NCBI GenBank assembly: GCA_028278335.1
Contig: JANQEN010000154.1
Span: 1-51,172 of the forward strand
Length of the DNA: 51,172 nucleotides
Direction of reading: 5' to 3'
DNA from: Chitinivibrionales bacterium
GTDB lineage: Bacteria > Fibrobacterota > Chitinivibrionia > Chitinivibrionales > JANQEN01
Shown: piece after piece, positions 1-8,535 of the stretch
How the letters are laid out: the number at the start of each line of letters is the position of its first letter
How positions within the stretch are numbered: the stretch's first letter is position 1
Program-made: the position numbers and the translations under genes
Notes under the pieces: model-generated
Told to the model about the DNA's origin: nothing
The model's database searches: none
The model's input: the letters and a program-made list of their open reading frames with translations, nothing else

Positions 1-267
1 GCTATTGAATACTATAAAAAATATCACACCATGGTAAGTATGCTTCTTTTAGATATGATTCTTCCTGATATAAGCGCAACCGATCTCTTTAACAAACTAC
101 GACAGGTCAATCCACAGGCAAAAATTGTTCTCTGGTCTGCTTATACACTCCCAGAGGTCGTACAGGATCTTCGCATTAAAGGAGCTATTGATTTTATTGA
201 TAAGGGAAGTAATGTTAACGAGTTTGTAAAGAGAGTGATTGCGGCTGCACAGACTCTGCAACAGTAG
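1..267 (+). CDS. Response regulator receiver domain, 5'-truncated by window edge
   Basis: The frame is open from the first base, so the gene starts outside the window. The visible 88 residues are the second half of a CheY-like receiver domain. A hydrophobic strand ends in LLLDMILPD, whose first Asp is the likely phospho-acceptor. It is followed by the IVLWSAY strand (the Thr/Ser switch position is Ser) and the DFIDKGS segment, which carries the conserved Lys. The protein ends about 15 residues after that Lys, so no output domain follows. It is either a stand-alone receiver or has its effector domain N-terminal. The partner kinase is not visible. Family call is firm; role unknown. Confidence 0.8.
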   Translation, partial: AIEYYKKYHTMVSMLLLDMILPDISATDLFNKLRQVNPQAKIVLWSAYTLPEVVQDLRIKGAIDFIDKGSNVNEFVKRVIAAAQTLQQ

Positions 268-391
268 ATATTTTATTTATTTACTATACATATTCATACT
301 TTAGACACTCTAACAATCGCAAAGATACTTATATCTCTTTAAAAGTAAAGTCCATTATTATACACTTGAAAGAGACTATGGTGTACCTTTA

Positions 392-724
392 ATGCTTTTA
401 ATTATGGTAAATAAGATGGTTCTCAAAGTAATACAGATAATTTCATGCATGCTTGTATGTTTTTTTGTTTTATGCACCTCACAGAAAGAGTCTGTGCAGG
501 AAACTAAAAACAAAGCAACAGATATCATTGGCAACGTTACTATATACAAAGCCCGGTTTGGTGAGTGGCAAAGATTGAATGAGGCAACAAAAATTGAAGT
601 AGGAGACAGCATCAAAACCGGAATAGAGTCTAAAGTCACCTTACAATTTACAAAGGAATATGCCATTACTTTAAGCGAGAATTCCTGTATTGCAGTCCCA
701 AAAATTGAATCAAATTTAAACTAA
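392..724 (+). CDS. Small FecR-like exported protein
   Basis: A 110-residue protein with a hydrophobic N-terminal segment (about residues 10-28) ending at Cys28, a weak lipobox (FVLC). Residues 45-105 follow the FecR pattern: a G-V-x start, a Trp, then a VGDSIKTG block and a strand-rich end. FecR domains usually bind or sense surface signals and are normally longer. This one stops just after the first half of the fold, so it may be a minimal or truncated version. Three in-frame ATGs (392, 404, 416) compete and none has a clear ribosome site. No sigma or TonB-receptor partner is adjacent. Family call moderate, function unknown. Confidence 0.55.
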   Translation: MLLIMVNKMVLKVIQIISCMLVCFFVLCTSQKESVQETKNKATDIIGNVTIYKARFGEWQRLNEATKIEVGDSIKTGIESKVTLQFTKEYAITLSENSCIAVPKIESNLN

Positions 725-899
725 ATCCTCCAGGGTTGTTTAAATCACATTTATCAATTTATACTGATGATAGTTTTGACTGCAATAGTTATCTACTATT
801 AATATATTTCTGATGCAAAGAAAGGTTGAAACAGCTATATTAGACAGGGATACTTCTAATCACTAAGTTTGTACAAGAACAATAAACGGAATTTAGTAA

Positions 900-1844
900 A
901 TGGAACCGACAATACAGACAATTAAAGAAGCACACTCAAGGATCAAATCCTACATTCATAAAACTCCAGTTCTTACCTGTAAGACTTTTGATCAGCTAAT
1001 CAACGCTGAGCTCTTTTTTAAGTGCGAGAATTTCCAGAAGGTTGGGGCCTTTAAAATGCGCGGAGCTGCAAATGCAGTTTTTTCCTTAACTGAGGAAGAG
1101 GCACAAAAAGGTGTTGCAAGCCACTCCTCTGGAAATCATGCGGCAGCACTTGCTTTGGCAGCCCATCATCGAGGTATAAAAGCCTACATCGTAATGCCCA
1201 AAAACTCTCCAAAAATTAAAAAAGATGCTGTAGCAGGCTATGGTGCAGAAATTATCCTCTGTGATTCAACTCTGTCTGCTCGTGAAGCTGGTTTAGATGA
1301 GGTTGTACAAAAGACTGGTGCTACTTTTATACATCCCTACAATGACTACCATGTTATTGCAGGTCAGGGTACAGCTGCATTAGAATTATGTAACGAGGTT
1401 AATAATTTGGATGTATTAATTACCCCAGTTGGTGGTGGTGGACTTCTTAGTGGTACATTGATTGCAGCCCAATCCCTTCTTTCGGATGCTTCCGTATTTG
1501 CTGGTGAACCCTTTTTAGCTGATGATGCTTGGCAATCAGTTCAAACAGGAAATATTGTACCACCAAAGCCGCCAATCACTGTTGCCGATGGTTTACGAAC
1601 AGCTTTAGGAAATAAAACATTTCCGATTATTAAGAATTATGTCCAAGAGATTATTCGAGTGAGTGAGGAAGAAATAGTATCAGCCATGCACTTGATCTGG
1701 GAACGAATGAAAATTGTTATTGAGCCCTCTGCAGCAGTTCCCTTTGCTGCTGTTTTGTCACGCAAAGAATTATTTATTAACAAAAGAGTTGGTATAATTC
1801 TATCCGGTGGAAATGTGGACCTTTTAAAATTGCCCTGGCTTTAA
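900..1844 (+). CDS. PLP-dependent threonine/serine dehydratase family
   Basis: A fold-type II PLP enzyme of 314 residues, the size of catabolic threonine dehydratase (TdcB), serine racemase and hydroxyaspartate ammonia-lyase. It has no C-terminal ACT regulatory domain, which argues against the biosynthetic IlvA type. The Schiff-base Lys is K52 in GAFKMRGA. S77-GNH-80 contacts the cofactor ring, GGGG at 178-181 is the phosphate-binding loop, and an SGGN motif near residue 300 is typical of the family. It probably deaminates L-threonine or L-serine to a 2-oxo acid in the cytoplasm. The exact substrate cannot be told from sequence. It stands alone, followed by a strong hairpin. Only a weak CGGA precedes the ATG. 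Confidence 0.85.
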   Translation: MEPTIQTIKEAHSRIKSYIHKTPVLTCKTFDQLINAELFFKCENFQKVGAFKMRGAANAVFSLTEEEAQKGVASHSSGNHAAALALAAHHRGIKAYIVMPKNSPKIKKDAVAGYGAEIILCDSTLSAREAGLDEVVQKTGATFIHPYNDYHVIAGQGTAALELCNEVNNLDVLITPVGGGGLLSGTLIAAQSLLSDASVFAGEPFLADDAWQSVQTGNIVPPKPPITVADGLRTALGNKTFPIIKNYVQEIIRVSEEEIVSAMHLIWERMKIVIEPSAAVPFAAVLSRKELFINKRVGIILSGGNVDLLKLPWL

Positions 1845-1873
1845 AGGTTATAATATTTTTTGGAAACAGAATA

Positions 1874-1901
1874 GGGCAAGTCAAAGAGTTTCAACTTGCC
1901 C
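1874..1901. terminator. Bidirectional terminator-like hairpin between convergent genes
   Basis: GGGCAAGT (1874-1881) pairs perfectly with ACTTGCCC (1894-1901) around a 12-nt loop. It sits between the dehydratase gene and the convergent protease gene, where a shared terminator is expected. Neither flank has a tight T-run, so it may be a weak or factor-assisted terminator. Confidence 0.55.
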
Positions 1902-1920
1902 AAAATGATTAACTTTTTAC

Positions 1921-4446
1921 TTACTGTACTACAATACTCTTTTGTAACCTCTTTGTCCCGCTTTTAATATCAAGTAAAAATAGTCCCGCAGATAGATCTT
2001 TTCCAGAAATTGTGTAAATTGATTGCTCCTTCGTCACATTCAAGGATATCCTCTTTCTTCCTCGTAAATCATAGAGTGAGAGAGTAAGATCTTTTTTTGT
2101 TGGAATAGATATTTGGTAACCTTTTGCACTTTTTACCAATGATATTCGGTTCATAATGTGTTTAAGAGTAGCTAAATGATTTACAATGTTGATTGAAATA
2201 TTTCTAGCCAGAGCTTTCCCTTCAAAAGGGCGAAGTCCATAACCAGCAACAGTAACAAAAAGATCGCCCTCCTTTGATGGGTCAATATCAAAGGAAGCCT
2301 TGCCATTAGCAGATGTTGCCACTTGGTGTACATTAATATCTGGTCCATATAAACATACAGTTGCATCATTCACACCGCAATCTACGGTAACTTTACTCGC
2401 GTCAATTGGTATTGTATCCGGGAAGGAAACAGTGAGTGACTTTGGTTTTAGCAGTTGAATAAATGCCTCAGGATCCCCAAAAAGGTGAAAGAGATTTGTA
2501 TGCCGCTCACAGGAGGATGATGAGCCGTATCTTTGGTACATGTAAAGTTTTGCAAAATTCATAATTGGACCAAGACGAAAGGTTTTACCTTCACCACCAA
2601 AATCAGGTTTTGCCAGGTCTGTTGTCCAATCTGGTGTTTGTGAGTTACTATGCCAACTGCGCCAATCACCTAAAAATGCAATGAATTTTCCATGGCATAC
2701 ATAATCGTTCCATCCCCAGGAGGACACATTGGTGCAGCCCACATAAGCATAGGCACCACCCTTGGCATGGGTCATCCAAGCTTTTATAAAGCTGTCACTT
2801 CTATGATATGACCCACTTAAACAGTTGTTTGAGAAAACAATAGGCCTATTTTTACCATTGTCAACGCCACTTCTCAAATTACTTGACGAGTAAGATGGAT
2901 TACCCCAGCCTTTTACATACCCGTGATCACGATGCTGAATAATGGAAACGCCATTATTAATTGAATTATTAATCCGTGACCGAGCAGTTGAATTATTGAT
3001 AAAATGATCGTGTACTCTCCGACCAATTTTACGAGCATTCCCAGACACATTCCTCCACAGCATGGAACGAGAGTCATTTCTCCACAGGCAATCTGATCTT
3101 GCGCTGTGGGGATTGGTTATGGCACGTACACAACTGTAATCAACACCTCCAGCATCCTGTTCAAAATAACAGGCTATCGCATCAGAGGTTTCGCAATGCA
3201 TTCGATCACAAACATTTTTCTGTCCCTCGTTATCCTGAATTTGCCCAGCCATCAATACCTTTTGATACATGTTGCTCTGGGGAGGATTCCTATCCATATC
3301 CATTACCTTCTCAAGCATTGTCCTTAGTTCGCTATTGTTGCTGGCAGGAAGACGGGCATAGAAAAGATCCGGTAGAAAATCGCTTGATGTTTTGCAAGCA
3401 AATCTGAGGTCAGAGGGGGTTTTTCCTTGATACATATAGGGCTCAACACCATTGGATCGACTGTCCATGCCAATGATCAACAAGTAAACAGGATAATCTT
3501 TATCTGGTAAATTTCGCATGTAGGAGGTGATCTCACTATTCTGTGGTGAACCATTTGAGTTTATGTCACTTGTTTTAACTATTACAACATCATTGCCACG
3601 TCGTTTTTTCCAATCAACAAATTCAGCAAGCTTTGCATTTGAGGAAAATTGATCATCCAATAGAATCATGTACTTTGCAAGAGGGGCTTTTTTACCCATT
3701 GGTATTCTTTTCGGCTGTAATACACTGGGAAGTCCTTCTATCATGGTTTGGTCAAAAGTTGCACTATGTAATGCAGAAACTTGGTTTGTCCCTATTGTGT
3801 TAAGTGTTACTTCGATAGTTAATTTTGTGGCAGCATTAACAACTCCCGTAACCGGATTATATCGTATAGGGGCAACTTGGATCTCTAAGATCCTATGATC
3901 GCGCATCCATACTTCATGGGTAGATATAATAGGACTTTTAGGATATAAAGCATTTTGTGAGTAAGCCATATTATCTTTTGTAAATGGAGGAGGAGGCAAA
4001 TCCTGTGGAACAGCAGGTTGTGTTGGCCAAATTGCCGCTAAGGGCATCTCAACAGAATTGATATCAACCACCTTTACCGTATAGGAAGCACCAATTGGTA
4101 GTTCAACAAACACCGGTTTCATAGGTACCGCTGGTTTTCCAACTGCTGTTTGAGACTCCCAACCAGGAAGATTTACAATTTCATATACTGATCCCTTTAC
4201 ATAGTGAGCTTGTTTCCAAAATCCTTGAAGATCAAGATCAAGTGTATACCCCTTTTGTTGAACAGCAATTGCAAACTGAGGCTGGCTTTGGTAGAGGACC
4301 TCTTGTAGAGCATAAGCTTTTTGCTTTTTTAAGCATACCCACTCAACAGAACCTTCAATTGGTTTAGCCCATGAATTAATAGTAGTTAATAAAATTAAAA
4401 GTGAAGCAGACGCAAACAAATGCCTTTTAAAGGTGGACAACATCAT
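1921..4446 (-). CDS. Gingipain-like C25 cysteine peptidase with T9SS sorting domain
   Basis: An 841-residue secreted protease precursor. It has a signal peptide (residues 1-27), a long N-terminal propeptide-like region to about residue 245, and a C25 (gingipain) catalytic domain. The likely catalytic pair is His508 in HRDHG and Cys542 in SNNCLSG. Their 34-residue spacing matches the gingipain His-Cys arrangement. An Ig-like stretch follows (about 665-750), and the last 75 residues carry a type A T9SS sorting domain with the LYDLRGR and LSAGLFLLDI motifs. The protein is expected to cross the outer membrane through a T9SS and be attached or released at the surface. Two ATGs (4446, 4443) are possible. 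The gene is monocistronic. Target proteins are unknown. Confidence 0.85.
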   Translation of the reverse strand: MMLSTFKRHLFASASLLILLTTINSWAKPIEGSVEWVCLKKQKAYALQEVLYQSQPQFAIAVQQKGYTLDLDLQGFWKQAHYVKGSVYEIVNLPGWESQTAVGKPAVPMKPVFVELPIGASYTVKVVDINSVEMPLAAIWPTQPAVPQDLPPPPFTKDNMAYSQNALYPKSPIISTHEVWMRDHRILEIQVAPIRYNPVTGVVNAATKLTIEVTLNTIGTNQVSALHSATFDQTMIEGLPSVLQPKRIPMGKKAPLAKYMILLDDQFSSNAKLAEFVDWKKRRGNDVVIVKTSDINSNGSPQNSEITSYMRNLPDKDYPVYLLIIGMDSRSNGVEPYMYQGKTPSDLRFACKTSSDFLPDLFYARLPASNNSELRTMLEKVMDMDRNPPQSNMYQKVLMAGQIQDNEGQKNVCDRMHCETSDAIACYFEQDAGGVDYSCVRAITNPHSARSDCLWRNDSRSMLWRNVSGNARKIGRRVHDHFINNSTARSRINNSINNGVSIIQHRDHGYVKGWGNPSYSSSNLRSGVDNGKNRPIVFSNNCLSGSYHRSDSFIKAWMTHAKGGAYAYVGCTNVSSWGWNDYVCHGKFIAFLGDWRSWHSNSQTPDWTTDLAKPDFGGEGKTFRLGPIMNFAKLYMYQRYGSSSSCERHTNLFHLFGDPEAFIQLLKPKSLTVSFPDTIPIDASKVTVDCGVNDATVCLYGPDINVHQVATSANGKASFDIDPSKEGDLFVTVAGYGLRPFEGKALARNISINIVNHLATLKHIMNRISLVKSAKGYQISIPTKKDLTLSLYDLRGRKRISLNVTKEQSIYTISGKDLSAGLFLLDIKSGTKRLQKSIVVQ

Positions 4447-4785
4447 TTCAACCCCCCGTTGAAAAAGTTAGATTAGATAAAATGAAATTTCTTTTGCTAC
4501 TTACTATTAGTGCAAGAAAGTAAATTGTGCTGTGAATAGGTTAGTAAAAGTTACGAAAATGGAAATCTATAAAAAGTCACCCCCCAGCGAACGATTTTCT
4601 AATTATTTATTTATAGTAGTTAATTCTAATAATAATATACCAAATATTATTCAATTTTGCTTAAAAAAGGTATAGTTTATTCGCCTGTTAACTTTCTTCT
4701 ATATAGCCAACCCATTTTAAGTCCATTGATTTTTTGTTTTAATATCAATGGGTTAAGCTTGTTGAGTATTGGTATGATTACTCTA
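4447..4785. other. 339-nt AT-rich intergenic region with nested inverted repeats
   Basis: No coding potential was found. It holds the divergent end of the protease gene promoter region and the 3' flank of the next gene. CCATTGAT (4723-4730) pairs with ATCAATGG (4744-4751) over a 13-nt loop. AACCCATT (4709-4716) pairs with AATGGGTT (4747-4754) as an alternative, partly exclusive stem. No T-run follows on either strand, so a terminator role for the gene ending at 4786 is only possible, not shown. Confidence 0.4.
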
Positions 4786-6060
4786 CTAGTAGATAATTGG
4801 TCTCTTTAATCGTTGTATCTTGCCTCTCACTCGTTCAATTTCTTTAGTATTTTCAGAGTACCGTAAAAAACCAATATAATACTGATATGCCTCTTCTGAT
4901 TTACCCTCTTTTTGACTATGATCACCTAAGACTATGTAGGGGTGATTGACAGTACTATCCAGTCCCAAAACTTCCTTACACATATCTACCTTTTCCTTTA
5001 GATTACGCTCTAAAAAAATTCTCTTCATTAGACTGTCAACTCTTGCTTGTTTTGAAATAGTTTTGAAATTGAATTCCAAAATTGCAGGATAGGGATAGTA
5101 CTCGCGAATAGACCTATGTTTACGCTCATCAGGGTTCACAATAAAGAGGTCCATTGCTCTTTTATTGCCGACCAAGTACTCTTTTAACTTCTCCTTTGTA
5201 TAGGGCTCAATCGGCCCATCCTCTTTTTGAATATGAGTAAAGGAGTTGATATATCTTACCGGATAGGGTGAATAGGCAGAAATAGAACCATCAATAACTT
5301 TAAAAAGCCAGGTTGAATCATAGGGAATTCCTCTAAGATAGCTAATGAAAATTGAATCAGTTTCTTTTGGCTTTATTTTTCGGTATTCGCAAAGCAACCA
5401 TTGGGATGTTTCTTTTTTGTTCATCTGCAAAGAGACATATGCTATGGTGTCTCGCCCTCCTTTGAAATGGACTTTTCCAACTTGGGTCAATTTCTTTTTG
5501 TATGAAGTAAGTTTAGAGGTGTAAGCAGTTGTATGTTCTTGAGAGCGATTATTTAAGGCAATGATAACTTCGCGAGGATTTTTATTTTTTTGTTGTTTAA
5601 TACCAGCTTCTTCTAAAAAATAGTTCAACAATGAATCAGAAAAGGGTTGTATAGAGTCACCTCTCTTTTGAAGATGGGAGAACTCATCATTGTCAAGAAT
5701 CGGTAAAAAAGAATAAGCAGAAATCGGACCGTCGATATTTTTAAAAATCCAGGTGGAATCTTTTGGAAATCCTGATAAATAATTAACACTTATGGAATCT
5801 GTTTCAAAGGGACGAATTTTCCTCCCTCCCACTTTTATTCCCCGCCGTTTTTTTCTGGGGTAATAGTACTCCTTACAATAATCAGTTACTACCGTGCCAT
5901 TGGAAAGATACACCTTTACTACAGGAAATATGATTTTTCGGTCAAAGGGTACTACTATTGAGCGGGTATAGCTTTTTCGTGCAACGAGAGGTATTGATAG
6001 TGTTAGGATTGATAAAATCAGTATAGCGATTCTAAAACCTATCAGAGAAATCATGTTCAA
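4786..6060 (-). CDS. Exported protein with internally duplicated domain, function unknown
   Basis: A 424-residue protein with an N-terminal hydrophobic export signal (about 6-27). Two copies of a roughly 110-residue unit follow, sharing KPKETDSI/RPFETDSI, YLxGxPxDSTW and the xIDGxISAYS block, at about residues 30-140 and 195-300. The C-terminal 80 residues look helical and TPR-like (a HPYIVLGDHSQKEGKSEEAY segment). I do not recognise the family. The start is taken as TTG because AAGGAG lies 6 nt upstream. The next ATG (6054) would be 12 nt from that site. It is alone on its strand between the protease and hisS. Confidence 0.6.
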   Translation of the reverse strand: MNMISLIGFRIAILILSILTLSIPLVARKSYTRSIVVPFDRKIIFPVVKVYLSNGTVVTDYCKEYYYPRKKRRGIKVGGRKIRPFETDSISVNYLSGFPKDSTWIFKNIDGPISAYSFLPILDNDEFSHLQKRGDSIQPFSDSLLNYFLEEAGIKQQKNKNPREVIIALNNRSQEHTTAYTSKLTSYKKKLTQVGKVHFKGGRDTIAYVSLQMNKKETSQWLLCEYRKIKPKETDSIFISYLRGIPYDSTWLFKVIDGSISAYSPYPVRYINSFTHIQKEDGPIEPYTKEKLKEYLVGNKRAMDLFIVNPDERKHRSIREYYPYPAILEFNFKTISKQARVDSLMKRIFLERNLKEKVDMCKEVLGLDSTVNHPYIVLGDHSQKEGKSEEAYQYYIGFLRYSENTKEIERVRGKIQRLKRPIIY

Positions 6061-6346
6061 CTTCTACTCCTTCGTAACCTTAGTTTATGTACCATATAAA
6101 ATACATTTTTTAAATATAAAGAAGCTATTACTGGAGCTTGGACATTATAAAAGGCTTTAATTCAAAACTTGATCAATTTTCAGAGACTTAATGGAGCTAT
6201 TCAGTTTTTCCCTAAATGATGCTGGTATTATGTATCTTTAATCACATTTTTTTTCTATACTGTAATGTAAGATGAGATTTCTAAGTTAATAGATGCGAGT
6301 AGAGCGCACTCCATTGCTATACCTTTAAAACGGAGATATATACGTT

Positions 6347-7639
6347 ATGCAAACACCGCTTCCACCAAAGGGTACCCGTGATTTTTATCCTGAAGAAATG
6401 AGTTTCCGAGAACACATTTTTTCCTCCTGGGAGAAAACTTGCCAACGCTATGGTTTTGAAAAATTTGATGCACCTATTTTTGAACATTTAGATTTGTATA
6501 CTAAAAAAAGTGGTGAAGAGATTGAGAAACAACTCTATACCTTTGAAGATAAAAGCAATAGAAAGCTTTCGCTCCGTCCGGAGATGACGCCATCCTTAGC
6601 GCGCATGGTAGCGGCAAAGGGCCCAGCTCTTAAAAAGCCGGTCCGATGGTATTCAATTCCCCGTCTCTTTCGGTACGAGAAAATGCAAAAGGGACGCCTT
6701 CGCGAGTTTTTCCAATTGAATGTAGATATACTTGGTGTGAAGGAAGTTACAGCCGATGCAGAGCTCATAGCAGTTGCAATTGACACATTACGAGACCTTG
6801 GATTGGACAATAATGATTTTTCTGTCCACGTATCAAGCAGAAATTTGTTGGAAGAACTTTTTCTACAACTCTCCATTCCTAAGGAATCAATTAAACCACT
6901 CTTTCTCCTTTTGGATAAGCAGCAAAAACTTCCTAAGGATGTATTTAAAAAGGAGTTGGAAATATTCTTAAAAGATCAAAGGCTAGCCACAAAGGTATTT
7001 GATATTCTTAATGCTCAATCCTTTGATGAGATTGTTGCCATCAATCCATCTTCTCCTTCAGTAAAGGACTTGCAGAATCTCTTTACCGTCATGGATCACT
7101 ATGGTTTAGCTGACTATGTAACCTTTGATATCGGTATCGTAAGAGGACTTGCTTACTACACAGGAATTGTTTTTGAATTAATGGACAAAAATAGAGACCT
7201 CCGAGCCATAGCTGGTGGAGGTCGGTATGACCGTTTGGTCAGTCTCTATGGCGGCGAGGATACCCCTGCAGCTGGATTTGCAACAGGTGATGTCGTATTG
7301 GCAGAGCTTCTTAAAGCAAAGGGCATTGTTCCAGATCAGCCTTCTCGATCTGATATTTTTATAGCAACCTTTAATAGAGAAAATTACAATCAGGTTGTTT
7401 CCTTAGCTAACGCTCTACGTCAAAGAGGATATAGCTGTGAATTCCCTCTTCGTCCTATTCCTATCGGTAAACAGATGAAATTAGCATCCGCAGCACGTTC
7501 CAAAGTGGTTATTTTCACCGGTGGTCAAGAAGAGAAGGAAGATAACATTAAAATAAAGGACATGCGCTCTGGAGAAGAGTTTCTGGTCTCTAAAGACGAA
7601 CTTTACACAAAATTAGCAGATCGGTTATCTAACTCGTAA
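6347..7639 (+). CDS. hisS: Histidyl-tRNA synthetase
   Basis: A class II synthetase of 430 residues that charges tRNA-His in the cytoplasm. Visible motifs are GTRDFYPEEM (9-18), RPEMTPSLARMV (77-88), motif 2 around FRYEKMQKGRLREFFQLNVD (108-127), and the histidine-binding signature RGLAYYTG (266-273) with AGGGRYDRL (289-297). A C-terminal anticodon-binding domain begins at about residue 333. Motif 3 reads GFATGDVVL (310-318), where most bacterial enzymes have a G-x-E-R sequence. I believe some short-form HisRS lineages share this, so activity is still expected. The ATG has a purine-rich ACGGAG upstream. Confidence 0.95.
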   Translation: MQTPLPPKGTRDFYPEEMSFREHIFSSWEKTCQRYGFEKFDAPIFEHLDLYTKKSGEEIEKQLYTFEDKSNRKLSLRPEMTPSLARMVAAKGPALKKPVRWYSIPRLFRYEKMQKGRLREFFQLNVDILGVKEVTADAELIAVAIDTLRDLGLDNNDFSVHVSSRNLLEELFLQLSIPKESIKPLFLLLDKQQKLPKDVFKKELEIFLKDQRLATKVFDILNAQSFDEIVAINPSSPSVKDLQNLFTVMDHYGLADYVTFDIGIVRGLAYYTGIVFELMDKNRDLRAIAGGGRYDRLVSLYGGEDTPAAGFATGDVVLAELLKAKGIVPDQPSRSDIFIATFNRENYNQVVSLANALRQRGYSCEFPLRPIPIGKQMKLASAARSKVVIFTGGQEEKEDNIKIKDMRSGEEFLVSKDELYTKLADRLSNS

Positions 7640-7670
7640 GAAGAGTATTCCCTCTGGACTCCCTTATAAT

Positions 7671-8063
7671 TCAATAACCTCGATTAGTGTTCTTGGCATA
7701 TGAAAGAGCAACCTGAGCATTTCGATTGAGACTACCCAGTTCTGTTTTTACTTTATCAATTCGAAGAGTTAACTTTTTCTTAATTACCTCATCCAGGGCA
7801 AGAATTGTAGATATAAGCATTCTAATTTCCCTTGAAAGGGTTTGCAATCTCCGATCCTCGTTGCACTGCTGCTGCCATCCATCATAATCCTTTAGTGCCA
7901 CTTGGTTAGTATTGATTTCCTGAAGCAATCCTCTTCGTTTCTCAATAAAACCATGGTGTAAAGCCACTTTTGATCCTAAGTGAGCTGTTTCTGTGATACT
8001 GACCAACTGACGATATTTCTCACGAATTTGGGTCAATATTTTTTTAATAGCATGTGTATTCAT
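7671..8063 (-). CDS. Small helical protein after fliS, FliT/FlgN-like candidate chaperone
   Basis: A 130-residue, almost wholly alpha-helical, charged protein without a signal peptide or membrane segment. It lies 31 nt downstream of fliS as the last gene of the fliD-fliS unit. In many bacteria this position is held by fliT, a chaperone for the FliD cap protein, and size and helical character fit. Sequence similarity to FliT is not obvious by eye, so no symbol is given. It converges with hisS across only 31 nt. Confidence 0.6.
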   Translation of the reverse strand: MNTHAIKKILTQIREKYRQLVSITETAHLGSKVALHHGFIEKRRGLLQEINTNQVALKDYDGWQQQCNEDRRLQTLSREIRMLISTILALDEVIKKKLTLRIDKVKTELGSLNRNAQVALSYAKNTNRGY

Positions 8064-8094
8064 TATATAATCTCATGTCAATGATCTAATAACA

Positions 8095-8520
8095 TTAACC
8101 GGTCATTGTAATACTGCCAGGTTGACTGCTCTCTCCCTGTGCAGAGGCACCTTTCAGTTGCACAATAGCTTCCTTCCAAGCAGACCTGAGGTCATTCAGA
8201 TAAACCAGTATCTCCTCAATACATCCGGGTTCATTGTGCGCATTGGCATGGACAACCCGACGAAGCATGTAATCATAGAGCATATAAAGATTCTTAGCAA
8301 TATCTCCTGCATCCATTTTTAATGCGCTCATTAGTTCTGTTATTGCGTCTTGCACTTTAAATAGATGTTTTGTTCTTTCCTCGATTTTTGTTTTATCGGA
8401 AAATTTTTCTATTGCCAATTTGCAATGTTTAATTGCCACATCATATGCAATAACAATTAATTTTCCCTGATCCGAAGTATCTACATTCGCTGTTTTATAC
8501 GCTGAATAACCATCTTTCAT
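8095..8520 (-). CDS. fliS: Flagellin export chaperone FliS
   Basis: A 141-residue FliS. The family start with a YSAYK segment and the LIVIAYDVAIKHCKLA helix are clear, followed by the helical bundle ending in a short disordered tail. FliS binds the C-terminus of flagellin in the cytoplasm and keeps it unpolymerised until export. It begins 15 nt after fliD with a good ribosome site (AAGGAG, spacing about 6) and is surely co-transcribed with it. No flagellin gene is in the window. Confidence 0.93.
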   Translation of the reverse strand: MKDGYSAYKTANVDTSDQGKLIVIAYDVAIKHCKLAIEKFSDKTKIEERTKHLFKVQDAITELMSALKMDAGDIAKNLYMLYDYMLRRVVHANAHNEPGCIEEILVYLNDLRSAWKEAIVQLKGASAQGESSQPGSITMTG

Positions 8521-8535
8521 AGAAGTCTCCTTTCA

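Noticed and set aside
722..899. Frameshifted continuation of the FecR-like gene
   Set aside because: None of the three frames after the stop continued with FecR-like residues, so a short gene is simpler.
4709..4754. Attenuator-like mutually exclusive stems
   Set aside because: The stems are short, AT-rich and lie after a gene end on that strand, not before a gene start; no supporting T-run.
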